DNA from: Pseudomaricurvus alkylphenolicus
GTDB lineage: Bacteria; Pseudomonadota; Gammaproteobacteria; Pseudomonadales; Cellvibrionaceae
Direction: 5' to 3'
Length of the DNA: 64,000 nucleotides
Assembly (NCBI RefSeq): GCF_011683955.1
Contig: NZ_JAAQPI010000007.1
Location: forward strand, 124,001-188,000
How positions within the stretch are numbered: position 1 is the first letter of the stretch; each line of letters begins with the position of its first letter. Positions 16,547 to 25,730 of this stretch are shown in pieces. The notes under the pieces are model-generated. The model searched no databases. It was not told the origin of the DNA and saw only the letters and a program-made list of their open reading frames with translations. Made by a program: the position numbers and the translations under genes.

Positions 16547-18211
16547 ATGGCGACGACATCAGGCAATTCGAATACATCAGTGCTGATCGTAGGTGGGGGC
16601 CCGGTGGGGTTGAGCCTCGCGATCGAACTTTGTCGCTGGGGCATTAAACCCATCGTGGCTGAAAAGAGGCCCGCCGACGAGCTGATCTACCCGACCGCAA
16701 ATCACCTCTCCGTTCGTGGTGGAGAAATACTTCGCCGCTGGGGGCTTGCCTCCAGGATACGGGAGACCGGTTTCGACCCCAACTGGGATGGCGGCGTTGG
16801 CGTGTTCACCCATGTAGGAGGACACGAACTCCGCCGTTATGTAAAAGAGTCCAATGGGGACAGTTATCGCCCTTCCTATTCGCCGGAAAGCGAAATGTGG
16901 CAACCGAAGCGATACGTCGACCCTGTACTACGCCAGGAAGCACTGGATCTGGGGGTAATCCTGCACTCACCCGCGCAGGTCACGTCGATTCACCAGGATG
17001 ACACCGGTGTGACGGTGCAAGTCAAAGACTTGAACACAGAGCAGAGCGAGGAAATTCGCGCGGATTACGTGGTCGGTTGTGACGGCGCCAACAGCCTGGT
17101 TAGACACTCAATTGGCATGGAGCTTGAAGGCCTGCCACCGGAAGAACCCAAGATTGATTCCGTGTACTTCAGGTCAACGGGACTGGCCGGTCGCATACCC
17201 GCCCGGTGGCAGTATCGACTGCTCGGCAATGCATCAGGCCCACATGACTCCGGTTGGATGCTCGTGGCTATCGACGGCAACGAACTCTGGAGATTACACG
17301 GCCCTGGTGTGGTCGATCTGGAAAACGCCGAGCAAACCAAAGCAAACCTGCAAAGCATCGCCGGTTTTGATACGGACATCGACATCATCAGCATGGGTTC
17401 CTGGCAACTTCGACAGGCGCTGTGCCCGAGCTTCGGCAAGGGTCGTGTCTTCCTGGCCGGTGATGCCGCCGCGCGCGGAACCACTTTTGGTGGCCTGTGG
17501 ATGAACCGTGGAATGGCGGATGCTCTGGATCTCGGATGGAAGCTGGCCGCAAGCATTCAGGGCTGGGGCGGCGCGAAGCTTCTTGACAGTTATACGATTG
17601 AACGGCGCGATGCCACACTGCAGCTACTGTTATTTCAGGGTGCCGATCTTTCCGGCCCGGAACCCGTTAAGGTGCTGGATCGCAAATTCGGACATGCAGA
17701 TGCGGTTGTGAATCCTCCCCCGGCTCTTTGGGACGACGGCGAAGAAGGCGATACCATCCGTAACGCGGTTCGCGAGCACTTCGAATCCAATAACGCCAAT
17801 ACGTTTGACTTCTCAGCAGCGGACGTTGGCTACCGCTATGACGGATCGCCGATTATCGTCGATGATGGCAGCGAACTGCCCGAGGCTCAGGAGGGGGCCT
17901 ATGTACAGTCCTCTAAACCTGGCGGGCGTGCACCTCATGCCTGGTTACCTGACGGCACCTCAACACTGGATTGGTTCAATCAGCACTTCACGCTCGTTAA
18001 CCTGGGCGAACAAGACCCTCATACTCTATTAGAGGCCGCCCGGGAACGAGGCCTGCCGATCGAAGTCAAAAGTTCGGATGATTCACAATGTAGAGATCTC
18101 TATCAACAATCCTGTACCCTGGTGCGGCCCGATGGCTTCGTCGCCTGGAGGGGAGACATGCCGGACCTTGAAACCGCGTATCAAATTATCGATACCCTGC
18201 GTGGTGCGTGA
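16547..18211 (+). CDS. FAD-dependent aromatic-type monooxygenase
   Basis: A 554-residue class A flavoprotein hydroxylase related to MhpA/PheA/TfdB. The N-terminal dinucleotide motif is VLIVGGGPVGLSLAIELCRW, the DG motif YVVGCDGANSLVRHSIG, and the second FAD motif GRVFLAGDAAARGTTFGG near residues 300-315. Family members usually have GDAAH at that place; here the His is replaced by Ala. The ~150-residue C-terminal region is thioredoxin-like as in phenol hydroxylases. The ATG follows GGGGATGA. It probably hydroxylates an aromatic or polyketide-like ring with NAD(P)H and O2. It diverges from two MFS transporters and converges with a Crp/Fnr gene. Confidence 0.86.
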   Translation: MATTSGNSNTSVLIVGGGPVGLSLAIELCRWGIKPIVAEKRPADELIYPTANHLSVRGGEILRRWGLASRIRETGFDPNWDGGVGVFTHVGGHELRRYVKESNGDSYRPSYSPESEMWQPKRYVDPVLRQEALDLGVILHSPAQVTSIHQDDTGVTVQVKDLNTEQSEEIRADYVVGCDGANSLVRHSIGMELEGLPPEEPKIDSVYFRSTGLAGRIPARWQYRLLGNASGPHDSGWMLVAIDGNELWRLHGPGVVDLENAEQTKANLQSIAGFDTDIDIISMGSWQLRQALCPSFGKGRVFLAGDAAARGTTFGGLWMNRGMADALDLGWKLAASIQGWGGAKLLDSYTIERRDATLQLLLFQGADLSGPEPVKVLDRKFGHADAVVNPPPALWDDGEEGDTIRNAVREHFESNNANTFDFSAADVGYRYDGSPIIVDDGSELPEAQEGAYVQSSKPGGRAPHAWLPDGTSTLDWFNQHFTLVNLGEQDPHTLLEAARERGLPIEVKSSDDSQCRDLYQQSCTLVRPDGFVAWRGDMPDLETAYQIIDTLRGA

Positions 18212-18223
18212 TTGATACTGCGA

Positions 18224-18916
18224 TTATCGGCCTTCGGCAATTGACTCCAGTCGGGCCAAGTCATTAACAACCAAAGAGCGGTATTGGCTGCCGACAATAC
18301 CCTCTTCTTCCCACGCTCTTAGAACCTTGTTGATGGATTGCCGGGTAGTACCGATAAGCTCGGCCAAGTCCTCTTGGGTACAGTCAAGCACGTGAGACTG
18401 GTCCATCGTTGCCTCGTCGACGCTTTTGTCTCTCATCAATAATCGACACAATCTTCCCGCGAGTCTGGCCTCCAAATCTTTGGTTGCCACCGATATCATG
18501 TAGTCATTCATCCAAATCAGCTTGTGACTGAAGTTCTGCAGCAAAACCTTATCGATCTCGGGATGCTTCTCGCGCATCTCATTAAAGCAAGCCGTACTCA
18601 AAAACCCCAAAAGCGTATCTCCCATCGCTTGAGCCGATTGTGCAAAGGGAGTATCCGTCAGCACATTCGCCTCCCCAAGCAGCACGCGAGGCGAAAAAAT
18701 GTTGAGAGACACCTGCTTCCCATCCGAAGCGGTTACGTAGGCTTTGATCCGCCCCTCTTGCAGCTCATATATCCCTTCAGGGTGGCCGCCTTGCTGAAGC
18801 AGAATGTCTTTATCCTTCAGATGGAGGATTTTCATCTTTTTGCGTAGAGCTTGTTGCAGATGGGGTGGGAGCTTATCCATCCAGATGTGTCGGGCACGGG
18901 AAAAGTTGCCTATCAT
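18224..18916 (-). CDS. Crp/Fnr family transcriptional regulator
   Basis: A 230-residue regulator with an N-terminal cyclic-nucleotide-binding-like beta roll (DILLQQGGHPEGIYELQEGR, FSPRVLLGEANVLTDTPFAQ), a dimer helix and a C-terminal HTH_Crp (QEDLAELIGTTRQSINKVLR). It lacks the N-terminal cysteine cluster of oxygen-sensing Fnr, so it probably binds a small ligand or is a DNR/other-class member. GGAG precedes the ATG. It sits alone between the monooxygenase and the cytochrome operon and is the natural candidate for regulating this oxidative region, though no clear Crp-type site was found. Confidence 0.9.
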   Translation of the reverse strand: MIGNFSRARHIWMDKLPPHLQQALRKKMKILHLKDKDILLQQGGHPEGIYELQEGRIKAYVTASDGKQVSLNIFSPRVLLGEANVLTDTPFAQSAQAMGDTLLGFLSTACFNEMREKHPEIDKVLLQNFSHKLIWMNDYMISVATKDLEARLAGRLCRLLMRDKSVDEATMDQSHVLDCTQEDLAELIGTTRQSINKVLRAWEEEGIVGSQYRSLVVNDLARLESIAEGR

Positions 18917-19099
18917 GGGTTACTCCACTCCTATCGATTCTATAGCCGACCTTGAATAGAATTATATCACGCCGACAGCGGCTGGTTACCTCGACGCCAC
19001 TGGTCTTTCGTCCAGTAGGAATGTTCTTGGGGGCCATGCCCAGTGGAACACAGAGCATGGCCTGATTTAGGAAGGGGGAAAGTACTTATTACACCATTG

Positions 19100-19603
19100 T
19101 CAGGTTAGAATACCCAGCCCGGTGATATGATCCAAATAAATGACGGAGTCTCGTATATCAAAAAGGAATGACACTAAAAAGGTAAAAGTGACCGCACCGC
19201 TCCATACCCCATAGATATTGCGCTCTGTCATGAATGGACGCTTTATCAGGAGCACAATCAGTGCTGGTGTCCAGAAGATCAGATGCATGAGAGAGCTGTA
19301 GCCCACTAAAGCCTCCAGCTCCAATGTTTGGGCAATCCATGACCCCAACAATTGATCGGCCAATACCCCACCCACCACCCAGCGAGAGACGCCCCTTGTA
19401 AAGACAAAGCAGAGGCTCCACAAGATGACCACTTTCATGAAAATTAGCCAGCCCTTAAGTAAAGGTGGAACGCCGGCACGAGCACTGTCGTCCCAGACTC
19501 GAAGTGCGTGGTTGACGCTTTCTGGCTCGGCGGCAAACGCACTGCAGCCCAACATCAGCCCGATTACCGTCAATAGACTTTTGGTGAAGTGGTGGTTGTT
19601 CAA
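19100..19603 (-). CDS. Hypothetical membrane protein with signal peptide
   Basis: I do not recognise this 167-residue protein. It starts with a signal peptide (SLLTVIGLMLGCSAFAA) and has three further hydrophobic segments (WLIFMKVVILWSLCFVF, YSSLMHLIFWTPALIVLLI, TFTFLVSFLFDIRDSVIYL). The start is TTG at 19603, supported by AGGAG upstream and by the signal peptide starting at once. It is the last gene of an operon with the NHL lipoprotein and the small cytochrome c, 26 bp after the former, so it may anchor or serve a periplasmic redox assembly (inference). Confidence 0.75.
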   Translation of the reverse strand: MNNHHFTKSLLTVIGLMLGCSAFAAEPESVNHALRVWDDSARAGVPPLLKGWLIFMKVVILWSLCFVFTRGVSRWVVGGVLADQLLGSWIAQTLELEALVGYSSLMHLIFWTPALIVLLIKRPFMTERNIYGVWSGAVTFTFLVSFLFDIRDSVIYLDHITGLGILT

Positions 19604-19629
19604 AGCTGTATAACTCCTGTCAAAACAGA

Positions 19630-20751
19630 TTATTTAGAAACACGAAATTTCTGTACACGACTGTTTTTGTCCACTTCCGCCGTATAGAGATTTCCCTTTG
19701 AATCGCTGGCCATATGGTGCAATGCATGTAGCTGCCCCAACTCGTGTCCCTTGATACCGAAACCACCAAGGACCTCCAGAGACTGCCTGTCGAGGAACCA
19801 GACTTTGCCGTTCCCATAGTCGGGAGCAAGAATATGTTTTTGCCCCACATCCGGTGAGAAAACAATTCGGGCTACGCTTTTGGGCTTGGGCCCAGTGCGG
19901 TTGACAAACCCCTGCTTGACGTAGTCCCCATTCGTTGTAAATACCTGTATGCGACGATTATCCCGGTCGGCCACGTAAACGAGTCCATCCCGGGAAACCG
20001 CGATACCATGCACGGTACCCCACGCATCCGGCCCGGGGCCTTCCGTCGTCAGAACTTCCTCCACCGGGACTTCGTCGGGCAATGGCGCACCGGGCGCCCA
20101 TACGTCTTTTGGCGCTTTGCCAAAGGCTCCCCACTGGCGTTTGAATGCACCGGTATCCGCATCCAACACCCAAATACGTCGGTTGACGTATCCGTCCGCG
20201 ACAAAGGCTTCGTTAGTATCCGGATGAACAAAGACATCGGCCGGCATTCTCGGGTTTTTGGTGTCGGCATTACCACCACTCTCCTCTTTTCCTCCTTTTT
20301 GGAAAAGCAGTTTTCCGTTCGTAGTGAATTTCATTACCGTGCCGCCCTTACCATCAATGCCGGTAACCCAGACATTGCGTTTATGGTCAACATGAATGCC
20401 ATGCTCGATGCGAGGCCAGATATAAGCATCATCCGGCCCACCCCAGCCCTGAACAAAGTTTCCGTTTTCATCAAACTCCATCACCGCCGGCGCAGCGCGA
20501 GAGCGCTGCTCGTCCGAAACCATCCACGGTCGAGACAGAATCCAAACGTGATCAAGGGCGTCAACGGCCACAGAGGAAGGACGCCCCATGACCCACCCAT
20601 TCGGCAACTCGGGAGGGAAAGATTTGTCCAGGACGTAGGAAGGTAGTGCCGTAGAATCTGTCTGGTCGACAGCGGTTTGATTGCACGCGGTGATGCCAAT
20701 CATTAGGGTTAATGCTGCGACAACAAGGCTTACCGCTTTGGGAAAGGTCAT
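19630..20751 (-). CDS. NHL-repeat lipoprotein (peptidyl-amidating-lyase-like propeller)
   Basis: A 373-residue exported beta-propeller. The signal MTFPKAVSLVVAALTLMIGI with lipobox ITAC gives Cys23 as lipidation site. NHL repeats follow: MGRPSSVAVDALDHVWILSR, PRIEHGIHVDHKRNVWVTG, GTVHGIAVSRDGLVYVADRD, then NRRIQVFTTNGDYVKQG. The spacing and NRRIQVF motif resemble peptidyl-alpha-hydroxyglycine alpha-amidating lyase-like propellers, but bacterial members have no proven lyase activity. It lies 29 bp after a cytochrome c gene and before a small membrane protein. Context suggests a periplasmic electron-transfer or substrate-binding role. Confidence 0.85.
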   Translation of the reverse strand: MTFPKAVSLVVAALTLMIGITACNQTAVDQTDSTALPSYVLDKSFPPELPNGWVMGRPSSVAVDALDHVWILSRPWMVSDEQRSRAAPAVMEFDENGNFVQGWGGPDDAYIWPRIEHGIHVDHKRNVWVTGIDGKGGTVMKFTTNGKLLFQKGGKEESGGNADTKNPRMPADVFVHPDTNEAFVADGYVNRRIWVLDADTGAFKRQWGAFGKAPKDVWAPGAPLPDEVPVEEVLTTEGPGPDAWGTVHGIAVSRDGLVYVADRDNRRIQVFTTNGDYVKQGFVNRTGPKPKSVARIVFSPDVGQKHILAPDYGNGKVWFLDRQSLEVLGGFGIKGHELGQLHALHHMASDSKGNLYTAEVDKNSRVQKFRVSK

Positions 20752-20780
20752 ATCCGAAACTCCTTAGTGGATCAGGACTC

Positions 20781-21191
20781 TTAGAGGGTTTTGATGTAGG
20801 CGATCAAAGCCGCATATTCTTCATCGCTAAAACTATTGCGAAAACTGGGCATAAGGGTGGGATATCCGTTCATGATGGACGCTTTGACCGCTTCCGCTGA
20901 GCGCGAACGGGGCGGTTCAAACAGGCCCGTCAGATTTGAGGCCGCACTGGGCAGCCTTAACGGGCTCTTCAACTTAAATAGCCTTGGGTCGTGACACAGC
21001 CGACAGTTTTGATTGTAGAGTGCCATGCCCCTTAGTTCCTCTTCACTTTCCGGGGCTTTGAAGGGCTTGGCCTTGACCAGTTGACTTGGATCCAATTTTT
21101 TGGGTGCCAAAGGTTTGGCTGCGTATGCCCCTGTTGACATCAACCCCATCACTATTAAAAGACATATCAACTTCTTCTGTTGAATTCTCAT
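20781..21191 (-). CDS. Class I-type cytochrome c, small, periplasmic
   Basis: A 136-residue exported mono-heme cytochrome. A signal peptide (LICLLIVMGLMSTGAYA) is followed by one haem-binding CRLCH at 63-67 and a probable Met axial ligand in YPTLMPSFRNSFSDEEY, closing with the helix EYAALIAYIKTL usual in cytochrome c. GGAG precedes the ATG. It is the first gene of an operon with the NHL lipoprotein and a small membrane protein and diverges from the Vgb/cytochrome fusion. It is likely the electron acceptor or donor for a periplasmic oxidation here. Confidence 0.9.
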   Translation of the reverse strand: MRIQQKKLICLLIVMGLMSTGAYAAKPLAPKKLDPSQLVKAKPFKAPESEEELRGMALYNQNCRLCHDPRLFKLKSPLRLPSAASNLTGLFEPPRSRSAEAVKASIMNGYPTLMPSFRNSFSDEEYAALIAYIKTL

Positions 21192-21343
21192 CGTTTCTCC
21201 ACCGTCGAATCGTTACACTATGACGTATAAAGATACCGGAAGAGCATCGAGAAGAATGTAAATTGCATGACTTTCTTCAAGGATTTTGAGCGGTAGGATT
21301 GTGTCCTGCTTTGATAAATCAAAGAACGAAATGAGGAAAGGTT

Positions 21344-23152
21344 ATGTCTAGAATATCTCACGCAGTCGCCCCTCTATTGTTGAGTGCCGGACTGTCTGGT
21401 GTCGTCACTATGGCGTCAGCGTCGCCGGACGCTTTGAAAGGGAGCATTACCGGCACAATTAAGTCTGCCACTGGAGACGTCATGGAGGGCGTTGCGGTTA
21501 CAGCAAAAGCAGAGTCTTCCTCCTTCAGGACTTCTGTCTTCACAGATGCCAATGGCCACTATTACTTCCCCGAACTTAACAGCGGCAACTACAAGGTCTG
21601 GGCGCAAGCCGTCGGATACAAAAAAGTAACGACACAGTTCAACTATTCGAGGGGACAAGCGTCGGAAAACAACTTTACATTAAAGAGCACCGATAATTTC
21701 TCCATGCAGTTGACCGGTGCGGAGTGGGTGGAGAGCCTTCCGGACAACACCGAGGAAGATGCTCGCAGAAAACATATTGTGCATAACACCTGCACCACTT
21801 GCCACACTGGGAACTACTTGCTCTCTAAGCGGCTTGACGAAGAGGGATGGAATATCATAATTGACTCCATGGTCAATCTTATGACCCACCCAGGTGCAAA
21901 TAACCGTGCATTGATGCAGGCTTATAAAGCGGATATTTCCAATTACCTGGGTCTGGTGAGAGGTGACAATGACCTTATGAATTATACCCGATTCCCTCGA
22001 ACGACTGGGGAAGCAAATGACATTGTAGTTACCGAGTATGACATCCCCAAGGGAGATGATCCCGGCTTTGTTCAAGTACCCGATGGAAGTGATTGGTCTC
22101 TTGGGGCACCCGGTCGAGGAGGTGAGAGTTTGCATGATGTTGTTCCAGGCGGCGACGGGTTTGCCTACTTCTCGGACAATGTTTACCCCGACCGAACTGT
22201 CGGTCGATTGAACCCCGAAACCGGTGAGGTAACGAATTTTGCCTTGCCTTATAAAAATGGACTTTCAAGTAGAACGCATGCTGTTATCAATGACCCTAGG
22301 GGCGGTATATGGGCAAATAACTATTCTGACGGGACGATAATCAAACTCGATACAGAGACCGAAGAGTTTGTAACCTACCCCAAACCTGAAGGCCTCCCTG
22401 CCGGAGGACACATCGAAATTGACTCAAAGGGTAATGTATTCACCATGTCGGTCAAGGGAGGGATTGTTAAATTAAATCCTGAAACGGGAAAGTATACAGA
22501 TTATGTAGCTCCTACATTGGGAGGTAAACCCTATGGAGTAGCAGTTGACTCACTGGATAATTTGTGGATGTTTAATTTAGGCAACGACCGCTTAATGGTT
22601 GTCGATGGAAAAACCGGTGAAATTGACGAAGTCAGGCTACCTCCGCTTGAAGGGGTCAGCAAGAAGGATATAGACATAGGCAAACAGGCCAACCCCAATG
22701 GAGCCGACGGAAATGCCGCTCCGCTTTACATTCGAGGGCCTCGCAGAGGCGGCGGCGATCCGAAGGGTGACTACATTTGGATAGCTCTTTACTGGTCAGG
22801 AGAGTTGGCACGAGTGGACATTCGTACCCACGAGGTAAAAATCTACCCCGTTCCGGCGCGCTACTCGCACCCCTATGACGTACAGGTCGACAGAAACCAA
22901 ATGGTGTGGGTATGCCAACACAACGGCGACCGCCTGACCAAGTTTGACCCGTTCACTGAAGAGTTTACTGAATACCCTCTACCATCAGTAGGGTCAGAAT
23001 GCAGGCATCTCAGCGTTGACGACTCCACCGAAATACCCACCATCTGGATAGCTTACTCGGGAACCGCAAAAGTAGCCAGAGTGCAGTTTCGAACCGACAC
23101 GTCCGGTTCCAATACGCCCACAAAGTCACTCAAGACAGTGAGCCAGAAATAA
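21344..23152 (+). CDS. Carboxypeptidase-regulatory/cytochrome/Vgb-propeller fusion protein
   Basis: A 602-residue exported three-part protein. After a signal peptide (LLSAGLSGVVTMASA), residues ~32-115 form a carboxypeptidase regulatory-like beta sandwich (GTIKSATGDVMEGVAVTAKA). One c-type haem motif C150-T-T-C-H154 follows in a small helical domain (HIVHNTCTTCHTGNYLL). From ~190 on, a virginiamycin-B-lyase/SMP-30-like propeller repeats LNPETGEVTNFALP, LDTETEEFVTYPKP, LNPETGKYTDYVAP and FDPFTEEFTEYPLP. GAGGAAAGG precedes the ATG. It overlaps the acyl-CoA ligase in TAATG. The activity is unknown; probably a periplasmic haem enzyme or electron carrier. Confidence 0.88.
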   Translation: MSRISHAVAPLLLSAGLSGVVTMASASPDALKGSITGTIKSATGDVMEGVAVTAKAESSSFRTSVFTDANGHYYFPELNSGNYKVWAQAVGYKKVTTQFNYSRGQASENNFTLKSTDNFSMQLTGAEWVESLPDNTEEDARRKHIVHNTCTTCHTGNYLLSKRLDEEGWNIIIDSMVNLMTHPGANNRALMQAYKADISNYLGLVRGDNDLMNYTRFPRTTGEANDIVVTEYDIPKGDDPGFVQVPDGSDWSLGAPGRGGESLHDVVPGGDGFAYFSDNVYPDRTVGRLNPETGEVTNFALPYKNGLSSRTHAVINDPRGGIWANNYSDGTIIKLDTETEEFVTYPKPEGLPAGGHIEIDSKGNVFTMSVKGGIVKLNPETGKYTDYVAPTLGGKPYGVAVDSLDNLWMFNLGNDRLMVVDGKTGEIDEVRLPPLEGVSKKDIDIGKQANPNGADGNAAPLYIRGPRRGGGDPKGDYIWIALYWSGELARVDIRTHEVKIYPVPARYSHPYDVQVDRNQMVWVCQHNGDRLTKFDPFTEEFTEYPLPSVGSECRHLSVDDSTEIPTIWIAYSGTAKVARVQFRTDTSGSNTPTKSLKTVSQK

Positions 23153-24810
23153 TGACGCTTTCATCCGAACTTCCGCATCTGAAATTGTACGAACAGCTGG
23201 GCATAGCGATACCACCATTTGACGATCGGACACTGGGCCAACAAATAGCCGACCACGCCAGGGAACGGGGAAGCGCAATAGCGCTTTCTTTCGCGGGCAC
23301 TAACATCAACTATTCGGAGTATGAACGCTACGCAAACCAACTGGCCAATGCCCTGGCAGCAAGAGGCCTCAAGAAAGGTGATGTGGTCGGCATTCATCTG
23401 CCAAATATTCCACAATACCCCATTGCTCTGGCCGCTATCAGCAAGTTGGGTTGTATTGGTTGCGGAATATCCCCTTTGCTCACGCCGTCAGAAATTGAGT
23501 TCCAAATTAAGGATGCGGAAATCCAGGTCATTCTGACGCTCAATGAATTTATGGCGGTATTCAACGGCATTGAGACATTGCCGGATTGCCTGAATACCCT
23601 GGTCGTGTGCTCCACAACCGATTTGGTTCTTGGTAAAGACATTGAAATTCCTGCGCTACGCGGCATAGACACCTGCGGCTACTTGGAGATCACCTGGGAG
23701 CAATCGAGTGAGTTTGCACAAGTACTGATGCATTGGAACGACACTTTTATGATTCAGTACACTGGCGGAACCACCGGACACCCCAAAGGTACACAGCTGT
23801 CTGTCCGCAGTTTGATGCATAACCCGGCACAAGTGGCTTCCGCCGCTCCCTGGGCCATTGGTGAAGAGGTTGTTGCTTCAGCCTTCCCTATGTTTCATGT
23901 TGCCGGACTGGCGATGGTGCTTTACAGCGCGAGAGCAGCGGCCCAGCTATTACTCATCCCGGACCCAAGGGATACCGCCTTTTTCTGTGCACAAATGAAA
24001 GCCGCAAATCCGACCGTGATCGCAGCGGTGCCCGCGTTATACGACATGCTGCTGCAAACACCCGGATTCCGTGATATAGACTTCAGCCGTCTGAGGGTTG
24101 CCCATACCGGCGCTGCCCCCCTGCCTGAACAGACACGAAAGGATCTGATTGATGCATTTGGCGAACACAAGCTCTCCGACCTGTTTGGCATGACGGAAAG
24201 CAGTCCCGCTTACGTAGTGCACCCACCCAAACGCTACAAGAACGGGGCTTTGGGAATCCCCGTTCCCGGTGCAGAAGTCCGTATTATTGATACCGAGCAC
24301 AGCAAACGCCCGGTCCCTATTGGCGAATCCGGAGAGATCATAACCTGTGGCCCCCAGGTTATGAAGGGGTATCTCAATCTGCCCGTGGAAACACAAAATG
24401 TGTTGCAAGAAATCGACGGCAAAACCTGGCTTCGAACTGGCGACATCGGATATCTGGACGAAGAAGGGTACCTGTACCTGTGTGACCGTGCGAAAGACAT
24501 GCTGATTGTGGGCGGCTACAAAGTGTTTTCAGTGGAAATTGAAGACAAACTGCAATCATTAGCCATGATTGAGTTGTCGGCTGTGGTCGGAAAAACAGCC
24601 CCTAAAAGGCCGGGCAATGAGATTGTTACCCTCTACGTGCAACGCAGTCGTAAATATAAATCCGCCGAGGAAGACACTCTCAAAAAGGAAATTCTGGACT
24701 ACTGTAAGGTACATCTGGCGCCCTACAAGGTACCTAAAGAGGTGTACTTCATAGACCAGATTCCATTGACTGCTGTAGGAAAGATCGACAAGAAAGCGCT
24801 GCGAAAGTAA
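23152..24810 (+). CDS. AMP-dependent acyl-CoA synthetase/ligase
   Basis: A 552-residue adenylate-forming enzyme. The P-loop YTGGTTGHPKGTQLS lies at ~202-216, the motif DLFGMTESSPAYV at ~345, and the hinge region with YLYLCDRAKDMLIVGGYKVF and the catalytic lysine in LTAVGKIDKKALRK at the C-terminus. It activates a carboxylic acid to the acyl-CoA through an acyl-AMP. The start overlaps the Vgb-fusion stop in TAATG, and there is no clear own Shine-Dalgarno, which indicates translational coupling. Coupling to an exported cytochrome/propeller suggests that oxidation in the periplasm yields an acid that is activated inside (inference). Confidence 0.92.
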   Translation: MTLSSELPHLKLYEQLGIAIPPFDDRTLGQQIADHARERGSAIALSFAGTNINYSEYERYANQLANALAARGLKKGDVVGIHLPNIPQYPIALAAISKLGCIGCGISPLLTPSEIEFQIKDAEIQVILTLNEFMAVFNGIETLPDCLNTLVVCSTTDLVLGKDIEIPALRGIDTCGYLEITWEQSSEFAQVLMHWNDTFMIQYTGGTTGHPKGTQLSVRSLMHNPAQVASAAPWAIGEEVVASAFPMFHVAGLAMVLYSARAAAQLLLIPDPRDTAFFCAQMKAANPTVIAAVPALYDMLLQTPGFRDIDFSRLRVAHTGAAPLPEQTRKDLIDAFGEHKLSDLFGMTESSPAYVVHPPKRYKNGALGIPVPGAEVRIIDTEHSKRPVPIGESGEIITCGPQVMKGYLNLPVETQNVLQEIDGKTWLRTGDIGYLDEEGYLYLCDRAKDMLIVGGYKVFSVEIEDKLQSLAMIELSAVVGKTAPKRPGNEIVTLYVQRSRKYKSAEEDTLKKEILDYCKVHLAPYKVPKEVYFIDQIPLTAVGKIDKKALRK

Positions 24811-24827
24811 ATATCAATCTTCAAAAC

Positions 24828-24846
24828 AGGCCGGTACCGCCGGCCT
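24828..24846. terminator. Bidirectional hairpin between convergent genes
   Basis: AGGCCGG (24828-24834) pairs perfectly with CCGGCCT (24840-24846) around TACCG, between the acyl-CoA ligase stop and the DMT transporter stop. On the minus strand it follows the transporter stop directly and is trailed by GTTTTG. Confidence 0.6.
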
Positions 24847-25686
24847 CTAACGTCTATGCCTGGCCAAAATGACAACCAATATTCCACCAAGGATCATCAT
24901 AGAAGACAGAACCAGGTGGTAAGAGATAACCTCGCCGGAGAATACCACACCGCCTGCCGCTGCAATGACCGGAACCAGTAATTGTACGACGGCCGCCTGA
25001 ATTCCGCTAAGGCCTCCCAATGCGGTATACCAAATCGCATAACCGATTCCGGACGTTATCCCGCCAGACAGTACCGCCAGAAAAATCCCCTCAGGTGACA
25101 GGGAAACGTACGAAAAGGCAACCGCAAGCAGAATCAAGATACAAGGAAGTGTGCGTAGGAAATTATAGGTCGTATCACTCAACGGGTTCTTGGATTCCTT
25201 TCCCGACAGGGTATAAAAGGCCCAGGCAATACCGGCAATGGTCATAAGAATAAACCCGGTAAGCGACGGGGTCGTCAAGCCCGGTAAGACCAGATAGACA
25301 AACCCGGAGAACGCCAGAAATACGCCTAACCATTCCAAGTAATGTAATTTATTGCCCGTTAGCAGACCCACGAGGATCATAGCGGCCTGAACAGAACCAA
25401 ACAGAATTAAGGCACCAGTCGCTGTATCCAGAGATATATAAGCGAATGAAAAGGTAACGGCATAGAGGAATAAATAGAAAGACGCCTTCCAGCTTCCTCT
25501 GCCGGCGCTAGCATCATTAGTCGATCCGATTTTCAGAATGATCGCCAAGACGACGATGCCGGACAACAGCCGGATTATCGTGAAACTCGCCGCGTCGATG
25601 GTATTTTCTCCCAGCGCCAGCCTACACAGCACCGAATTACCCGCAAAGGCAAATAGCGCGAGCGATGTCAGCATAAATGTTTTCAT
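24847..25686 (-). CDS. DMT superfamily transporter (EamA)
   Basis: A 279-residue inner-membrane protein with ten hydrophobic segments in two EamA repeats: the first from MLTSLALFAFAGNSVLCRLA, the second around LMTIAGIAWAFYTLSGKES. The end of repeat two (YHLVLSSMMILGGILVVILA) and the basic C-terminus RHRR are typical. These proteins usually export amino acids or other small metabolites. GAGG lies just upstream of the ATG. RidA sits 44 bp upstream on the same strand, so the two may be cotranscribed. Confidence 0.9.
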   Translation of the reverse strand: MKTFMLTSLALFAFAGNSVLCRLALGENTIDAASFTIIRLLSGIVVLAIILKIGSTNDASAGRGSWKASFYLFLYAVTFSFAYISLDTATGALILFGSVQAAMILVGLLTGNKLHYLEWLGVFLAFSGFVYLVLPGLTTPSLTGFILMTIAGIAWAFYTLSGKESKNPLSDTTYNFLRTLPCILILLAVAFSYVSLSPEGIFLAVLSGGITSGIGYAIWYTALGGLSGIQAAVVQLLVPVIAAAGGVVFSGEVISYHLVLSSMMILGGILVVILARHRR

Positions 25687-25730
25687 CTAAGCCTCGATTC
25701 CCAACAATACAACGCCATTACCACCAGACT

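Noticed and set aside
16547-18211. FAD monooxygenase considered as QhpG for the QHNDH gamma subunit
   Set aside because: It resembles MhpA/PheA aromatic hydroxylases, lies 39 kb away and sits beside transporters rather than qhp genes.
18224-18916. Crp/Fnr protein considered as an oxygen-sensing Fnr
   Set aside because: The N-terminal cysteines that bind the FeS cluster are missing.
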